This document shows positions 17,723 to 26,026 of a stretch of DNA of 44,893 nt, one piece after another. The stretch comes from Nitrospira sp. (GTDB lineage: Bacteria > Nitrospirota > Nitrospiria > Nitrospirales > Nitrospiraceae). Under the pieces are notes generated by a model, which did no database searches, was not told where the DNA came from, and saw only the letters and a list, made by a program, of their open reading frames with translations. Within the stretch, counting starts at the first letter, position 1. Each line of letters starts with the position of its first letter. The stretch covers positions 1-44,893 of the forward strand of contig JADLEJ010000063.1 in assembly GCA_020846195.1 (NCBI GenBank), in the 5' to 3' direction. A program made the position numbers and the translations under genes.

Positions 17723-18612
17723 GCCTGATCTCCATCGACCAGCTTCGTTCAGCCGAACGGCCGCGCTTGCCGGCTTGGTTCAAAGTCACGGCGCAGACCG
17801 GTCCCGATTATCTCGACATCAAGCAGACGATGGACCGGCTCAAGCTCCATACGATTTGCGAAGAAGCGCGCTGCCCCAATCGATGGGAATGCTGGAACGC
17901 CCGCACGGCCACCTTTCTGATCCTCGGAGACATCTGCACCAGGCGCTGCCACTACTGCTCGGTCGAAACGGGGAGGCCCTTCGCAGTCGATCACGGCGAG
18001 CCGCGACGAGTTGCGGAGGCCGTGCAGGCACTCGGGTTGCGCCACGCCGTGATTACTTCGGTGAATCGCGATGAGTTGCCAGACGGCGGCGCCGCGATCT
18101 TTGCGGAAACGATTCGACACACAAAATCGCTGAGTCCCGGCTGTACCATTGAAGTGTTGATTCCGGATTTCGAAGGGAACGATGCGGCGCTCGCAACGGT
18201 CTGCGCCGAGAAGCCGGAGATCGTGAATCACAACATTGAAACAGTCCGCAGACTCTTTCCATCGCTCAGGCCGCAGGGCAAGTATCAGCGATCCATCGAA
18301 CTACTCGGCCAGGCCAAGCAGCAGGGGATGACGACCAAGTCCGGCTTGATCCTGGGCATGGGGGAGACCCTCGAAGAAGCTCATACCGTCATGCGCGATC
18401 TGCGAGCCGTCCGGTGCGACATCATGACGATCGGGCAATATTTGCAACCGACCAGAGAGCATCTGCCGGTCGTCCGCTACTACGATCCCGCCGAATTCGC
18501 CGCGCTCAAAGAAGAAGGCTTGGCCCTAGGCTTTACTCATGTCGAATCGGGCCCGCTTGTGAGAAGCTCTTACCACGCAGAACAGCACACTCGTCACGCA
18601 ACCAGGGCCTAG
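17719..18612 (+). CDS. lipA: lipoyl synthase
   Basis: LipA is a radical-SAM enzyme that inserts two sulfurs into protein-bound octanoyl groups to make lipoate. The 297-residue protein has the auxiliary-cluster motif [13 protein letters not shown] and the SAM-cluster motif [10 protein letters not shown], followed by [14 protein letters not shown] and the GEYLQP-like [14 protein letters not shown]. The ATG at 17719, overlapping the preceding gene by ATGA, gives a normal N-terminus. Its position after an Fe-S carrier (mrp) and a Rieske protein suits an enzyme that consumes an Fe-S cluster in each turnover. No lipB is adjacent. Confidence 0.95.
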   Translation: MSLISIDQLRSAERPRLPAWFKVTAQTGPDYLDIKQTMDRLKLHTICEEARCPNRWECWNARTATFLILGDICTRRCHYCSVETGRPFAVDHGEPRRVAEAVQALGLRHAVITSVNRDELPDGGAAIFAETIRHTKSLSPGCTIEVLIPDFEGNDAALATVCAEKPEIVNHNIETVRRLFPSLRPQGKYQRSIELLGQAKQQGMTTKSGLILGMGETLEEAHTVMRDLRAVRCDIMTIGQYLQPTREHLPVVRYYDPAEFAALKEEGLALGFTHVESGPLVRSSYHAEQHTRHATRA

Positions 18613-18745
18613 CACCGCACGCAATCCTCCCGTCGTGCCAGACGATGCCATTGTCCGGCACAACCGTCTAAATTCATAGACAGATCAATCTCTTAAGTTC
18701 TGAACGAATATTCCGAACAATAATTGAAACGGATGGCCGGTCCGG

Positions 18746-18797
18746 TTTGGGCGATGGGATGTGCTCGCGCGCGCCCAAACACAATCCCATCGAGCAC
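18746..18797 (+). promoter_or_regulatory. leader with three mutually exclusive helices upstream of the globin gene
   Basis: Three complementary pairs interleave in 52 bases: TTTGGGCG (18746-18753) with CGCCCAAA (18772-18779), GATGGGAT (18753-18760) with ATCCCATC (18784-18791), and GTGCTCG (18761-18767) with CGAGCAC (18791-18797). Their order (1-2-3-1-2-3) means they cannot all form at once, so the RNA could switch between structures. The palindrome GAATATTC lies upstream, near 18707. The globin Shine-Dalgarno is ~25 bases downstream. A regulatory role is inference. Confidence 0.4.
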
Positions 18798-18834
18798 AGC
18801 CGGAGACGCACAACGTCTCGTGGAAGGAGCGGTC

Positions 18835-19236
18835 ATGTCCCTCGCGGAGGTCAAGGAAAGTTACAGTCGTTGTTGCGTGAACCCAAAATTTTTCGACGTG
18901 TTTTACGCGAACTTTTTAGCCAGCCATCCAACGATTGCCCCCATGTTCGCCAAGACCGAGATGACGAAACAAAAGTCTCTCCTTCGGCAGGGAATCTCCA
19001 TGCTGTTCATGCATCTGGGAGGCAACGGAGTCGGTACCACCGGTCTCAATCGAATCGGAGAAAGCCACAACAAGAAGAACATGAACATCGATCCCAATCT
19101 TTACGATTTCTGGATCAATTCTCTCGTAAAGAGCGTGAAGCAATGCGATGAGAAATTAACACCTGAGCTTGAGATGGAATGGCGCAAAACCCTGCGAAGC
19201 GGCGTCGATCACATTGTGTCGTTCTATAGCGCATAA
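18835..19236 (+). CDS. single-domain globin
   Basis: The 133-residue protein has the globin helical pattern: FFDVFYANFLASHPTIAPMF (B to C region) and the proximal-histidine region RIGESHNKKNMNI, whose His is the likely haem ligand (F8). The C-terminal helix WRKTLRSGVDHIVSFY closes the fold. It resembles bacterial single-domain or sensor-type globins rather than flavohaemoglobin, as there is no reductase domain. The start at 18835 follows GGAAGGAG. Roles could be O2 or NO binding; the sequence does not decide. A leader with alternative helices precedes it. Confidence 0.85.
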   Translation: MSLAEVKESYSRCCVNPKFFDVFYANFLASHPTIAPMFAKTEMTKQKSLLRQGISMLFMHLGGNGVGTTGLNRIGESHNKKNMNIDPNLYDFWINSLVKSVKQCDEKLTPELEMEWRKTLRSGVDHIVSFYSA

Positions 19237-19263
19237 GCGCCGCTTCCTCGCGATCTGCCATCT

Positions 19264-19293
19264 TGGGCCGCTATCGGTTGCGATAGCGGCCCA
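19264..19293. terminator. bidirectional hairpin between globin and pgm
   Basis: A perfect 13-bp stem (TGGGCCGCTATCG against CGATAGCGGCCCA) with a 4-base loop lies between the two convergent genes, 27 bases after the globin stop and 47 before the pgm stop. No clear T-run follows on either strand, so it would be a weak intrinsic terminator or an mRNA-end stabiliser. Confidence 0.7.
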
Positions 19294-19340
19294 CTCGGCA
19301 AACGCCTCTCACTCCATAAATGCCAGAACAGCAGCTTCTC

Positions 19341-20990
19341 TCACCGGCTTGAAGCCAGAGCCGCAGCAATCAGCGCCTGGGCTTCATCCTGAATCCGCTT
19401 CAGATGCTCATTGCCGCGAAAACTCTCCGCATACAATTTGTAAACATCCTCGGTGCCCGATGGCCTGGCGGCGAACCAGCCGTGGCCGGTCGCGACTTTC
19501 AATCCGCCGATTGCCGCGCCGTTGCCTGGGGCCGTCGTCATCATGGCGACAATTTTGTCGCCGGCCAGTTCCGTCGCGTGCACTTGCGCAGGAGAGAGTT
19601 TCGATAGAATCGCCTTCTGCTCAGGCGTGGCAACGGCATCGATCCGCTGATACACCGGTTCGCCTAGCTCCTGCGTCAATTCCCGATAGCGCTGCGCCGG
19701 ATCTTTGCCGGTCCTGGCCATCATCTCGGCAGCGAGCAAATCCATAATGATACCGTCTTTGTCCGTGGACCACACGGTTCCATCCCGCCGTAAGAAAGAG
19801 GCGCCGGCGCTTTCTTCACCGCCAAAGCCAAGCGAGCCATCCTGCAATCCACTCACGAACCACTTGAATCCCACCGGCACCTCAACGAGCTTCCGCTTGA
19901 GCTTGTTAGCCACGCGATCGATGAGGCTGCTGCTGACCAGCGTCTTGCCAATGCCGGCATCAGATTTCCAGCCGGGACGATTGGCAAAAAGATAGGCAAT
20001 CGAGACAGCCAGGTAGTGATTGGGATTCATCAAGCCTGAAGTTTTGGTCACGATCCCATGACGATCGTTGTCGGCATCGTTGCCGAAGGCGACGTCGAAA
20101 CGATCTTTTAGCGCAATCAAGTTCGCCATGGCATAGGGCGAGGAGCAATCCATCCTAATCTTGCCGTCCCAATCTAATGGCATGAAGCGGAAGGTGGGAT
20201 CGACGGCGGGATTCACATTTTCAATGTTCAGCCCATACCGCTCGGCAATCGGCTGCCAATAGGCGACGCCGGATCCGCCTAATGGGTCGATCCCGAGCTT
20301 GAGTCCGGCCGACTTAATCGCGTCCATATCGATGAGGCGACCCAGATCGCTCACATAGGCATCGATGTAATTGTGCAGATGCGTGGTGGCCGCGGTTTTC
20401 GCCTGTTCATAGGGAAGACGCTTCACTCCTTGGAGGTCGTCTGCCAGAAGGGCATTGGCCCGGTCTTCAATCCACTTGGTCACCTGGGTATCGGCAGGCC
20501 CACCGTGAGGCGGGTTGTACTTGATGCCGCCGTCTTCAGGCGGATTGTGCGACGGCGTAATCACGATGCCGTCGGCCAAACCGGATGCGCGGCCACGGTT
20601 GTAGGTGAGAATCGCATGGGAAATGACCGGCGTCGGCGTATAGCCGCCAGCTTGATCGATCATGACGTGAACGCCGTTGGCCGCGAGCACTTCAAGCGCC
20701 GTGACAAATGCCGGCGCCGAGAGCGCATGCGTGTCTTTCCCAAGATAGAGCGGTCCACTGGTCTGCTGAGAAGCCCGGTATTCGCAGACCGCCTGGGTGA
20801 CTGCAAGAATGTGCTGCTCATTGAAGCTTCGCTTGAAGGAGGAACCGCGATGGCCTGACGTTCCGAAGGTTACGCGCTGATCGCGAACGGCAACATCCGG
20901 CGTTTCAGCGGCATATGCGTGAAGAAGCCGGGAGACATCAACCAGCATAGCCGGCGGAGCCGGCCGACCGGCCAGAGCATGAATCGACAT
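19341..20990 (-). CDS. pgm: alpha-D-glucose phosphate-specific phosphoglucomutase
   Basis: Pgm interconverts glucose-1-phosphate and glucose-6-phosphate for glycogen and envelope sugar metabolism. The 549-residue length matches the E. coli-type enzyme. Seen are [18 protein letters not shown] (N-terminal substrate loop), the active-site phosphoserine in [12 protein letters not shown], the metal-binding [27 protein letters not shown], and the phosphate-binding [15 protein letters not shown] near the C-terminus. It faces the globin gene convergently. The ~200 bases between its start and the regulator at 21188 carry no gene and should hold divergent promoters. Confidence 0.96.
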   Translation of the reverse strand: MSIHALAGRPAPPAMLVDVSRLLHAYAAETPDVAVRDQRVTFGTSGHRGSSFKRSFNEQHILAVTQAVCEYRASQQTSGPLYLGKDTHALSAPAFVTALEVLAANGVHVMIDQAGGYTPTPVISHAILTYNRGRASGLADGIVITPSHNPPEDGGIKYNPPHGGPADTQVTKWIEDRANALLADDLQGVKRLPYEQAKTAATTHLHNYIDAYVSDLGRLIDMDAIKSAGLKLGIDPLGGSGVAYWQPIAERYGLNIENVNPAVDPTFRFMPLDWDGKIRMDCSSPYAMANLIALKDRFDVAFGNDADNDRHGIVTKTSGLMNPNHYLAVSIAYLFANRPGWKSDAGIGKTLVSSSLIDRVANKLKRKLVEVPVGFKWFVSGLQDGSLGFGGEESAGASFLRRDGTVWSTDKDGIIMDLLAAEMMARTGKDPAQRYRELTQELGEPVYQRIDAVATPEQKAILSKLSPAQVHATELAGDKIVAMMTTAPGNGAAIGGLKVATGHGWFAARPSGTEDVYKLYAESFRGNEHLKRIQDEAQALIAAALASSR

Positions 20991-21187
20991 AACAGACTCC
21001 TTCCTTATGACCTGTCCTGCTCACATCATTGCGTTCCATGCTGGACCTCTGGGAAACGCAGTGTCAATCCAGCATGCCCTCCGCGGCAGCCGGTACCGCT
21101 GAAAAAGCACGAGCCAGCCCCATCTTGCCCCAGCGTCAGAGAGTTGCTACACTGCAAACTCCGTTATCATCATGCAAGGAGAGTTGC

Positions 21188-22669
21188 ATGTCTCGTCGAG
21201 ACGAGGAAACGATTCTCATCGTCGAATCCGATTCCGCCGTTCGCAAAACACTGGCCGGTTATCTGAAAAACGACTACCGCGTACTCGGCGCCTCGACCGG
21301 CCAGGAGGCCTGGACAACACTCGCCAAAGAAAAAGTCGACCTGATCTTATTCGACGAAACCGTCACCGATGTGCAGGGCGTCGAGTTCTTTCGAAATGCC
21401 CGTGTCCGCTATCCCGATATCGTCCGCATCCTTCTGACCGCGTCGCGCGAGCAGGCGCAGGTCATGAATATTATTCGGCAGGCCGCCGTGTATCACGTCA
21501 TTCCGACCCCTTGCCCCTCGTGGCATCTTCGCTTGCTCATCGACCGGGCGCTCGAAAGCCGGGAGCTGTCGCGCCGCCACCGGATGCTCAGCCGGGACCT
21601 GAAGCTCTCCGACGGCGCCTTTCACAACCAGACCGGAGCGCTCACCAAACTCATTCGCGACAGCTACGAGTTCGATCAGCTGGTCTTCGCCAGCGACACC
21701 ATGCTGGAGGTGTGCAACCTGGCCAGAAAATCCGCCGCCACCGACCTGCCGGTGTTGATCGAAGGGGAGACCGGCACCGGCAAAGAGCTGATGGCACGGG
21801 CCGTCCATGGGTTCAGCGAACGCCATGAGTTCCCCTTTCTCGCGCAGAATTGCGGCGCCTTGCCGGATGAGCTGCTGCAATCGGAGTTGTTCGGACATAA
21901 GCGCGGCGCGTTTACAGGGGCCATCAGCGACCGACTGGGCTTATTCGTCGCGGCCGACGGAGGCACCGTGTTCCTCGATGAAGTCTCGGAGGTCTCGCCG
22001 TCGTTTCAAGTCAGTCTGTTGCGGTTCCTGCAAGAGGGGGAGGTCAAACCGCTCGGCGCGGAACGAACCAAGCGGGCAAATGTCCGGATTATCGCCGCCT
22101 CCAACCGGCCGATCAAAGACCTCGTGGCGCAAGGCTCGTTCAGGAAAGACCTCTACTACCGCCTCAGAGGATTTGAGCTGACGATCCCGCCCTTGCGCAA
22201 CCGGATCGACGATATTCCCGTCCTCGCCGAGCACTTTTCAAGAAAGTACGCGGAGCGGTTGAACCGCCGGATCGCAGGAATCACCGTGCAAGTCATGCGG
22301 CAGCTGCAAGCCTATCCGTTTCACGGAAATGTGCGCGAACTCGAAACCGAAATCCGGCGCATGGTCGCGCTCGCCGGCGATGGCGAGTTCCTGTCGACCG
22401 AACACCTCTCTGACGATTTGGCGAACGTCCTGCCTTTGGACCTGCGGCGGAAAGAATTGAATTTGATTCATGCCGGCGGAACACTCAAGCAAAAAGTTGA
22501 GCGCCTCGAAGCGCAAGTCGTCTCGGAAATGCTGGTGCGGTACCGGTGGAATCAAAGCAAAGTCGCCAAAGAGCTGGGCCTCTCGCGCGTCGGCCTCGCC
22601 AACAAAATTCGCCGCTACAAACTCGCGGCGGCCCCGGACGCCACACTCTCCCGCACCCAACCTGGATGA
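21188..22669 (+). CDS. sigma-54-dependent response regulator, HoxA/HupR-like
   Basis: This 493-residue NtrC-family activator precedes the hydrogenase genes and probably controls them. It has a receiver domain (residues ~8-122) with the phospho-acceptor Asp56 (LILFDETVTD) and Thr84, but the usual pocket lysine before Pro is Thr107 (PTPCP) and one of the two pocket acids is missing (VESDS). The AAA+ domain has Walker A EGETGTGKELMARA, the GAFTGA loop that contacts sigma-54, and FLDEVSEVS. A Fis-type helix-turn-helix (QSKVAKELGLSRVGLANKIR) ends it. The start is ATG 21188, after AAGGAGAG. No sensor kinase is next to it, so its input is unclear. Confidence 0.92.
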   Translation: MSRRDEETILIVESDSAVRKTLAGYLKNDYRVLGASTGQEAWTTLAKEKVDLILFDETVTDVQGVEFFRNARVRYPDIVRILLTASREQAQVMNIIRQAAVYHVIPTPCPSWHLRLLIDRALESRELSRRHRMLSRDLKLSDGAFHNQTGALTKLIRDSYEFDQLVFASDTMLEVCNLARKSAATDLPVLIEGETGTGKELMARAVHGFSERHEFPFLAQNCGALPDELLQSELFGHKRGAFTGAISDRLGLFVAADGGTVFLDEVSEVSPSFQVSLLRFLQEGEVKPLGAERTKRANVRIIAASNRPIKDLVAQGSFRKDLYYRLRGFELTIPPLRNRIDDIPVLAEHFSRKYAERLNRRIAGITVQVMRQLQAYPFHGNVRELETEIRRMVALAGDGEFLSTEHLSDDLANVLPLDLRRKELNLIHAGGTLKQKVERLEAQVVSEMLVRYRWNQSKVAKELGLSRVGLANKIRRYKLAAAPDATLSRTQPG

Positions 22670-22740
22670 CTGGGACGAGCGCAAACTCCTTAATCCGCGA
22701 AGCACACCGCCAGAAAAAAGACTCACACGCTGCACACTCG

Positions 22741-22767
22741 CTTTGCACCGCAGAAGAATATGCAAAG
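22741..22767. promoter_or_regulatory. candidate activator site (CTTTGCA-N13-TGCAAAG)
   Basis: A perfect 7-base inverted repeat, CTTTGCA at 22741-22747 and TGCAAAG at 22761-22767, lies ~120 bases upstream of the sigma-54 promoter. The centres of the arms are 20 bases apart, two helical turns. Enhancer sites of NtrC-family activators sit at this distance, and the encoded activator is next door. Binding is inference. A weaker GTGAA-N8-TTCAC pair lies at 22810-22827. Confidence 0.5.
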
Positions 22768-22886
22768 TTACTTGCCACTTTTCCCATGCGCACGCACAAC
22801 GCCTTTCGCGTGAACCAGCCGTTTCACACAACGTTTTCTGCGGAGAATCCTCAATTGCGCCGGTGAATGCGCCGCTTATCCGTTCG

Positions 22887-22902
22887 TGGTTCGATTATTG
22901 CG
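22887..22902 (+). promoter_or_regulatory. sigma-54 (-24/-12) promoter of hupSL
   Basis: The sequence TGGTTCGATTATTGCG has the invariant GG and GC elements at the correct 12-base offset and matches TGGCACG-N4-TTGC at all but two of its fixed positions. Transcription would start near 22913, leaving a ~48-base leader with GGAGG (22947-22951) before the hupS ATG. The GAFTGA-bearing activator directly upstream makes functional use likely. Confidence 0.75.
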
Positions 22903-22960
22903 AAAGACCTGCTCCATAGAGCGATTGCATTGCCAATGACTCATATGGAGGACTTTCATC

Positions 22961-23923
22961 ATGGCCAATTTGCTGTGGCTTCAAGGCGGCGCTTGTTCCG
23001 GCAACACAATGTCCTTCCTGAACGCGGAAGAACCAAGCGCCTGCGATCTCGTCACTGACTTCGGCATCAATGTGCTCTGGCATCCATCCTTAGGCGTCGA
23101 GCTTGGCGATAACCTGCAACGCTTGCTGAACGATTGCGTCTCCGGCAAAACACCCCTGGATATCTTCGTCTTCGAGGGCAGCGTCGTGAATGCGCCGAAC
23201 GGCACCGGAGAATGGAATCGCTTTGCCGGCAAGCCCATGAAGCAATGGGTCAAGGCCCTCAGCGGAGTCGCAACATTTGTCGTCGCCATCGGAGACTGCG
23301 CAACCTGGGGCGGCATTCCGGCGACGGCGCCGAATCCGAGCGAATCGCAGGGGCTCCAGTTTCTCAAGCGGAATCACGGTGGATTTTTAGGCAAGGAATT
23401 CCGTTCCAAAGCAGGTCTGCCCGTCATCAACATTCCCGGCTGCCCCGCGCACCCCGACTGGATCACGCAAATTGTCGTCGCGGTCGCCACAGGGCGGGGC
23501 GGCGAAATCGGGCTCGACGAGCTGCAACGCCCCAAAACATTCTTCCAAAGCTTCACGCAAACCGGCTGCACGCGCAACATGCACTTTGCCTATAAAGTCT
23601 CCGCAACGGAGTTCGGGCAGCGCAAAGGCTGCCTCTACTACGATCTCGGCTGCCGGGGGCCGATGACCCACTCGCCCTGCAATCGCATCTTATGGAACCG
23701 GCAATCCTCAAAAACCCGATCCGGCATGCCGTGCCTCGGTTGCACAGAGCCGGAATTTCCCTTTTTCGATCTCGCTCCCGGCACGGTGTTCAAGACACAA
23801 ACGGTCATGGGCATCCCCAAGGATTTGCCCACGGGAGTCGATAAGAAGGGGTACATCGCGCTCACCGGCGCCGCGAAAAACGCAGCGCCAGCATGGGCCG
23901 AGCAGGATATGTTCATCGTCTAA
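22961..23923 (+). CDS. hupS: group 2a [NiFe] uptake hydrogenase, small subunit
   Basis: The small subunit carries the Fe-S relay from the active site of HupL. The 320-residue protein starts MANLLWLQGGACSGN with no Tat signal, so the enzyme is cytosolic, as in cyanobacterial-type group 2a enzymes. The proximal-cluster motif, normally ECTCC-like, is GACSGN: the second ligand position is Asn15. In FFQSFTQTGC the distal-cluster His is Gln. The medial region is retained (GCRGPMTHSPC and MPCLGCTEPEF). These changes fit the three [3Fe-4S] clusters known from the Mycobacterium Huc enzyme of the same group. It is followed 48 bases later by hupL. Confidence 0.96.
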   Translation: MANLLWLQGGACSGNTMSFLNAEEPSACDLVTDFGINVLWHPSLGVELGDNLQRLLNDCVSGKTPLDIFVFEGSVVNAPNGTGEWNRFAGKPMKQWVKALSGVATFVVAIGDCATWGGIPATAPNPSESQGLQFLKRNHGGFLGKEFRSKAGLPVINIPGCPAHPDWITQIVVAVATGRGGEIGLDELQRPKTFFQSFTQTGCTRNMHFAYKVSATEFGQRKGCLYYDLGCRGPMTHSPCNRILWNRQSSKTRSGMPCLGCTEPEFPFFDLAPGTVFKTQTVMGIPKDLPTGVDKKGYIALTGAAKNAAPAWAEQDMFIV

Positions 23924-23971
23924 TCGGCACACATTGGCCGTCGCGCGTCGCATTACAAAAGGAGACTCTCC

Positions 23972-25567
23972 ATGGCTGTTCAAACACTGGACATTTCACC
24001 CGTCGGCCGCGTAGAAGGCGATCTCGACGTCCGAGTGGAAATCGACAATGGCGTCGTCACCAACGCCTGGACACAAGCGGAACTCTTCCGCGGATTCGAG
24101 ATTATTTTGCGCGATAAAGATCCACAGGCCGGCCTCGTGGTCACGCCCCGGGCCTGCGGCATCTGCGGCGCGTCCCATCTGACCTGTGCCGCATGGGCGC
24201 TGGATACCGCCTGGCAAACCACCGTTCCGAGAAATGCCATTCTGGCAAGAAACCTCGGGCAGCTCGTCGAAAGCTTGCAGAGCCAGCCGCGGTACTTCTA
24301 TGGACTCTACGCCATCGACCTCACCAATAAAAAATATCGCGGCAGCCGCTTTTACGATGAAGCCTGCAAGCGATTCGCTCCGTTCACCGGCACCTCCTAC
24401 GAAGCCGGCGTCACCATTTCTGGAAAACCGGTGGAAATCTATGCGTTGCTTGGCGGCCAATGGCCGCACTCCAGCTACATGGTGCCTGGCGGCGTCATGT
24501 GCGCGCCGACGCTGGCCGACATCACCCGGTCGGTGTCGCTCTTGGAATACTTCAAGAAGAACTGGCTGGAACCCATCTGGCTCGGCTGCTCACTGGAGCG
24601 GTATGAACAAATCAAAACCTACGCCGACTTCAATGCCTGGCTGGAGGAAAGCCCCTCTCATCTGAACTCGGATTTAGGCCTCTATTGGCGAATGGGCTTG
24701 GACATCGGGCTCGATAAATATGGAGCGGGGCTCGGCAAATATGTGTCCTGGGGCTACTTGCCGCACGAAGACAAATATCAAAAGCCCACCATCGAAGGCC
24801 GCAATAGCGCGGTCATTATGAAAAGCGGCATTTACGACGGCGCCACCGGCATGCACAAGCTCATGAGCCAGGAATTCGCGCGGGAGAACACGTCGCATGC
24901 CTGGTATGAAGAAGGCACTGGAGACACGCACCCCTTCGACCGCACCACCACGCCAAAGTCGAAGAATCACATCGATTTTAACGGCGCCTACTCCTGGGCC
25001 ACCGCAGTCAGCCATATGGACATCGGCCGGCTAGAGGCCGGCCCATTCGCCCGGCAGATGGTGGCGGGAGGAACCCACGGGGAAGCCTGGCAGCATGCGG
25101 ACGGATTCATTCTGGACGTCTATAAAAAAATGGGCGGCGCAAGCCTTCACCTTCGCCAGCTCGCGCGCATGCACGAGACCGTGAAGTTGTACCGCCAGGC
25201 CGAGCGCTGCCTGCGGGAATTCCGGCTCAATGAGCCCTGGTACATCAAGCCGCAAGAGCGCGACGGCCGTGGGTGGGGCGCCACGGAAGCCGCCCGTGGC
25301 GCGCTCTGCCACTGGATCGAAGTGAAAGGCGGAAAAATAAAAAATTACCAGATCGTCGCCCCAACGACGTGGAATGTGGGCCCCCGAGACAATCAAGGCC
25401 GCCGGGGACCGATTGAAGAAGCGCTGATCGGCGCGCCGATTGCGGACCCGACCGACCCGGTTGAAGTGGGCCATGTCGCCCGGTCATTCGATTCCTGTTT
25501 AGTCTGCACCGTGCATGCGCACGACGCAAAAACAGGAAAAGACCTCGCTCGTTTTAAGATCGGTTAG
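23972..25567 (+). CDS. hupL: group 2a [NiFe] uptake hydrogenase, large subunit
   Basis: HupL binds the Ni-Fe(CN)2CO centre and splits H2. The 531-residue protein has the L1 motif RACGICGASHL (Cys62 and Cys65) and the C-terminal L2 motif DSCLVCTVH (Cys509 and Cys512). Sixteen residues (from AHDAKTGK) follow His515 and should be removed by the maturation protease encoded at 26344. AAAGGAG precedes the ATG. The subunit pair is transcribed from the sigma-54 promoter at 22887. The group assignment rests on the HupS N-terminus, the L1/L2 wording and the gene context. Confidence 0.97.
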   Translation: MAVQTLDISPVGRVEGDLDVRVEIDNGVVTNAWTQAELFRGFEIILRDKDPQAGLVVTPRACGICGASHLTCAAWALDTAWQTTVPRNAILARNLGQLVESLQSQPRYFYGLYAIDLTNKKYRGSRFYDEACKRFAPFTGTSYEAGVTISGKPVEIYALLGGQWPHSSYMVPGGVMCAPTLADITRSVSLLEYFKKNWLEPIWLGCSLERYEQIKTYADFNAWLEESPSHLNSDLGLYWRMGLDIGLDKYGAGLGKYVSWGYLPHEDKYQKPTIEGRNSAVIMKSGIYDGATGMHKLMSQEFARENTSHAWYEEGTGDTHPFDRTTTPKSKNHIDFNGAYSWATAVSHMDIGRLEAGPFARQMVAGGTHGEAWQHADGFILDVYKKMGGASLHLRQLARMHETVKLYRQAERCLREFRLNEPWYIKPQERDGRGWGATEAARGALCHWIEVKGGKIKNYQIVAPTTWNVGPRDNQGRRGPIEEALIGAPIADPTDPVEVGHVARSFDSCLVCTVHAHDAKTGKDLARFKIG

Positions 25568-25573
25568 GGGATT

Positions 25574-25610
25574 CGCCGCGGCATCGCTGCATGAGCGCGA
25601 TGCCGCGGCG
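25574..25610 (+). terminator. 14-bp GC-rich hairpin after hupL
   Basis: CGCCGCGGCATCGC (25574-25587) and GCGATGCCGCGGCG (25597-25610) form a perfect 14-bp stem around a 9-base loop, starting 7 bases after the hupL stop. There is no T-run, so it could be a leaky terminator or a 3' stabiliser that keeps hupSL mRNA more abundant than the downstream accessory genes. Its effect is not shown by sequence. Confidence 0.6.
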
Positions 25611-25681
25611 CCCAGACTCAATCTTGGCGTGGACCTGTCCAGGAGGGATTCACGAGGCCTCGGCCACAGAAGGGGGATCGA

Positions 25682-25996
25682 ATGCGTCCCGAAGAAGAAG
25701 ACCGTCTCCTGGAGAAGATCAGACACCTCCTGGAAAGCGGACTCAAGACTCAGACCGAACCGTTTCCGGAAACACATATCGAGTTCGCGCGAATTTTAGA
25801 CGAGCTACGAGCGCTTCCCCAGGAAGACTTGCGCGCCAAGCTTGTGATTGGAGGATTCACTCACACGCCGTATGGCCCAGATCAGATGCGATGCTTGGAG
25901 TGCATGTATTACTTGGTGCATAGAAAGTGGTGCGATCTTCCCGAGCTCGCTGTGCCCGTGGAGCCCGATTGGTGGTGCCGGCTCTGGAGAATTTAA
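25682..25996 (+). CDS. HiPIP-like four-cysteine protein, first copy
   Basis: This 104-residue protein and the next are paralogues. The C-terminal third has four cysteines, Cys71, Cys74, Cys84 and Cys99, spaced C-x2-C-x9-C-x14-C, with CMYYLVHRKWC and WWCRLWRI; the aromatic residues and final WC-x2-W recall high-potential iron-sulfur proteins, which bind one [4Fe-4S] cluster. The first ~65 residues are helical and not from HiPIPs, and there is no signal peptide, unlike exported HiPIPs. The position after hupSL suggests an electron acceptor of the hydrogenase. That function is inferred. The start follows AGGGGG. Confidence 0.75.
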   Translation: MRPEEEDRLLEKIRHLLESGLKTQTEPFPETHIEFARILDELRALPQEDLRAKLVIGGFTHTPYGPDQMRCLECMYYLVHRKWCDLPELAVPVEPDWWCRLWRI

Positions 25997-26026
25997 CCGC
26001 GTCCTTTCGCTGAGGGAGCGCAATCG

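Noticed and set aside
22732..22747. Possible sigma-54 element GCACAC-N5-TTGCA
   Set aside because: The essential GG of the -24 box is missing, whereas 22887-22902 has both GG and GC at the right offset.
25568..25681. Small gene hidden between hupL and the first HiPIP-like gene
   Set aside because: The plus-frame ORFs here run through the 14-bp hairpin with no ribosome-binding site; the hairpin explains the sequence better.
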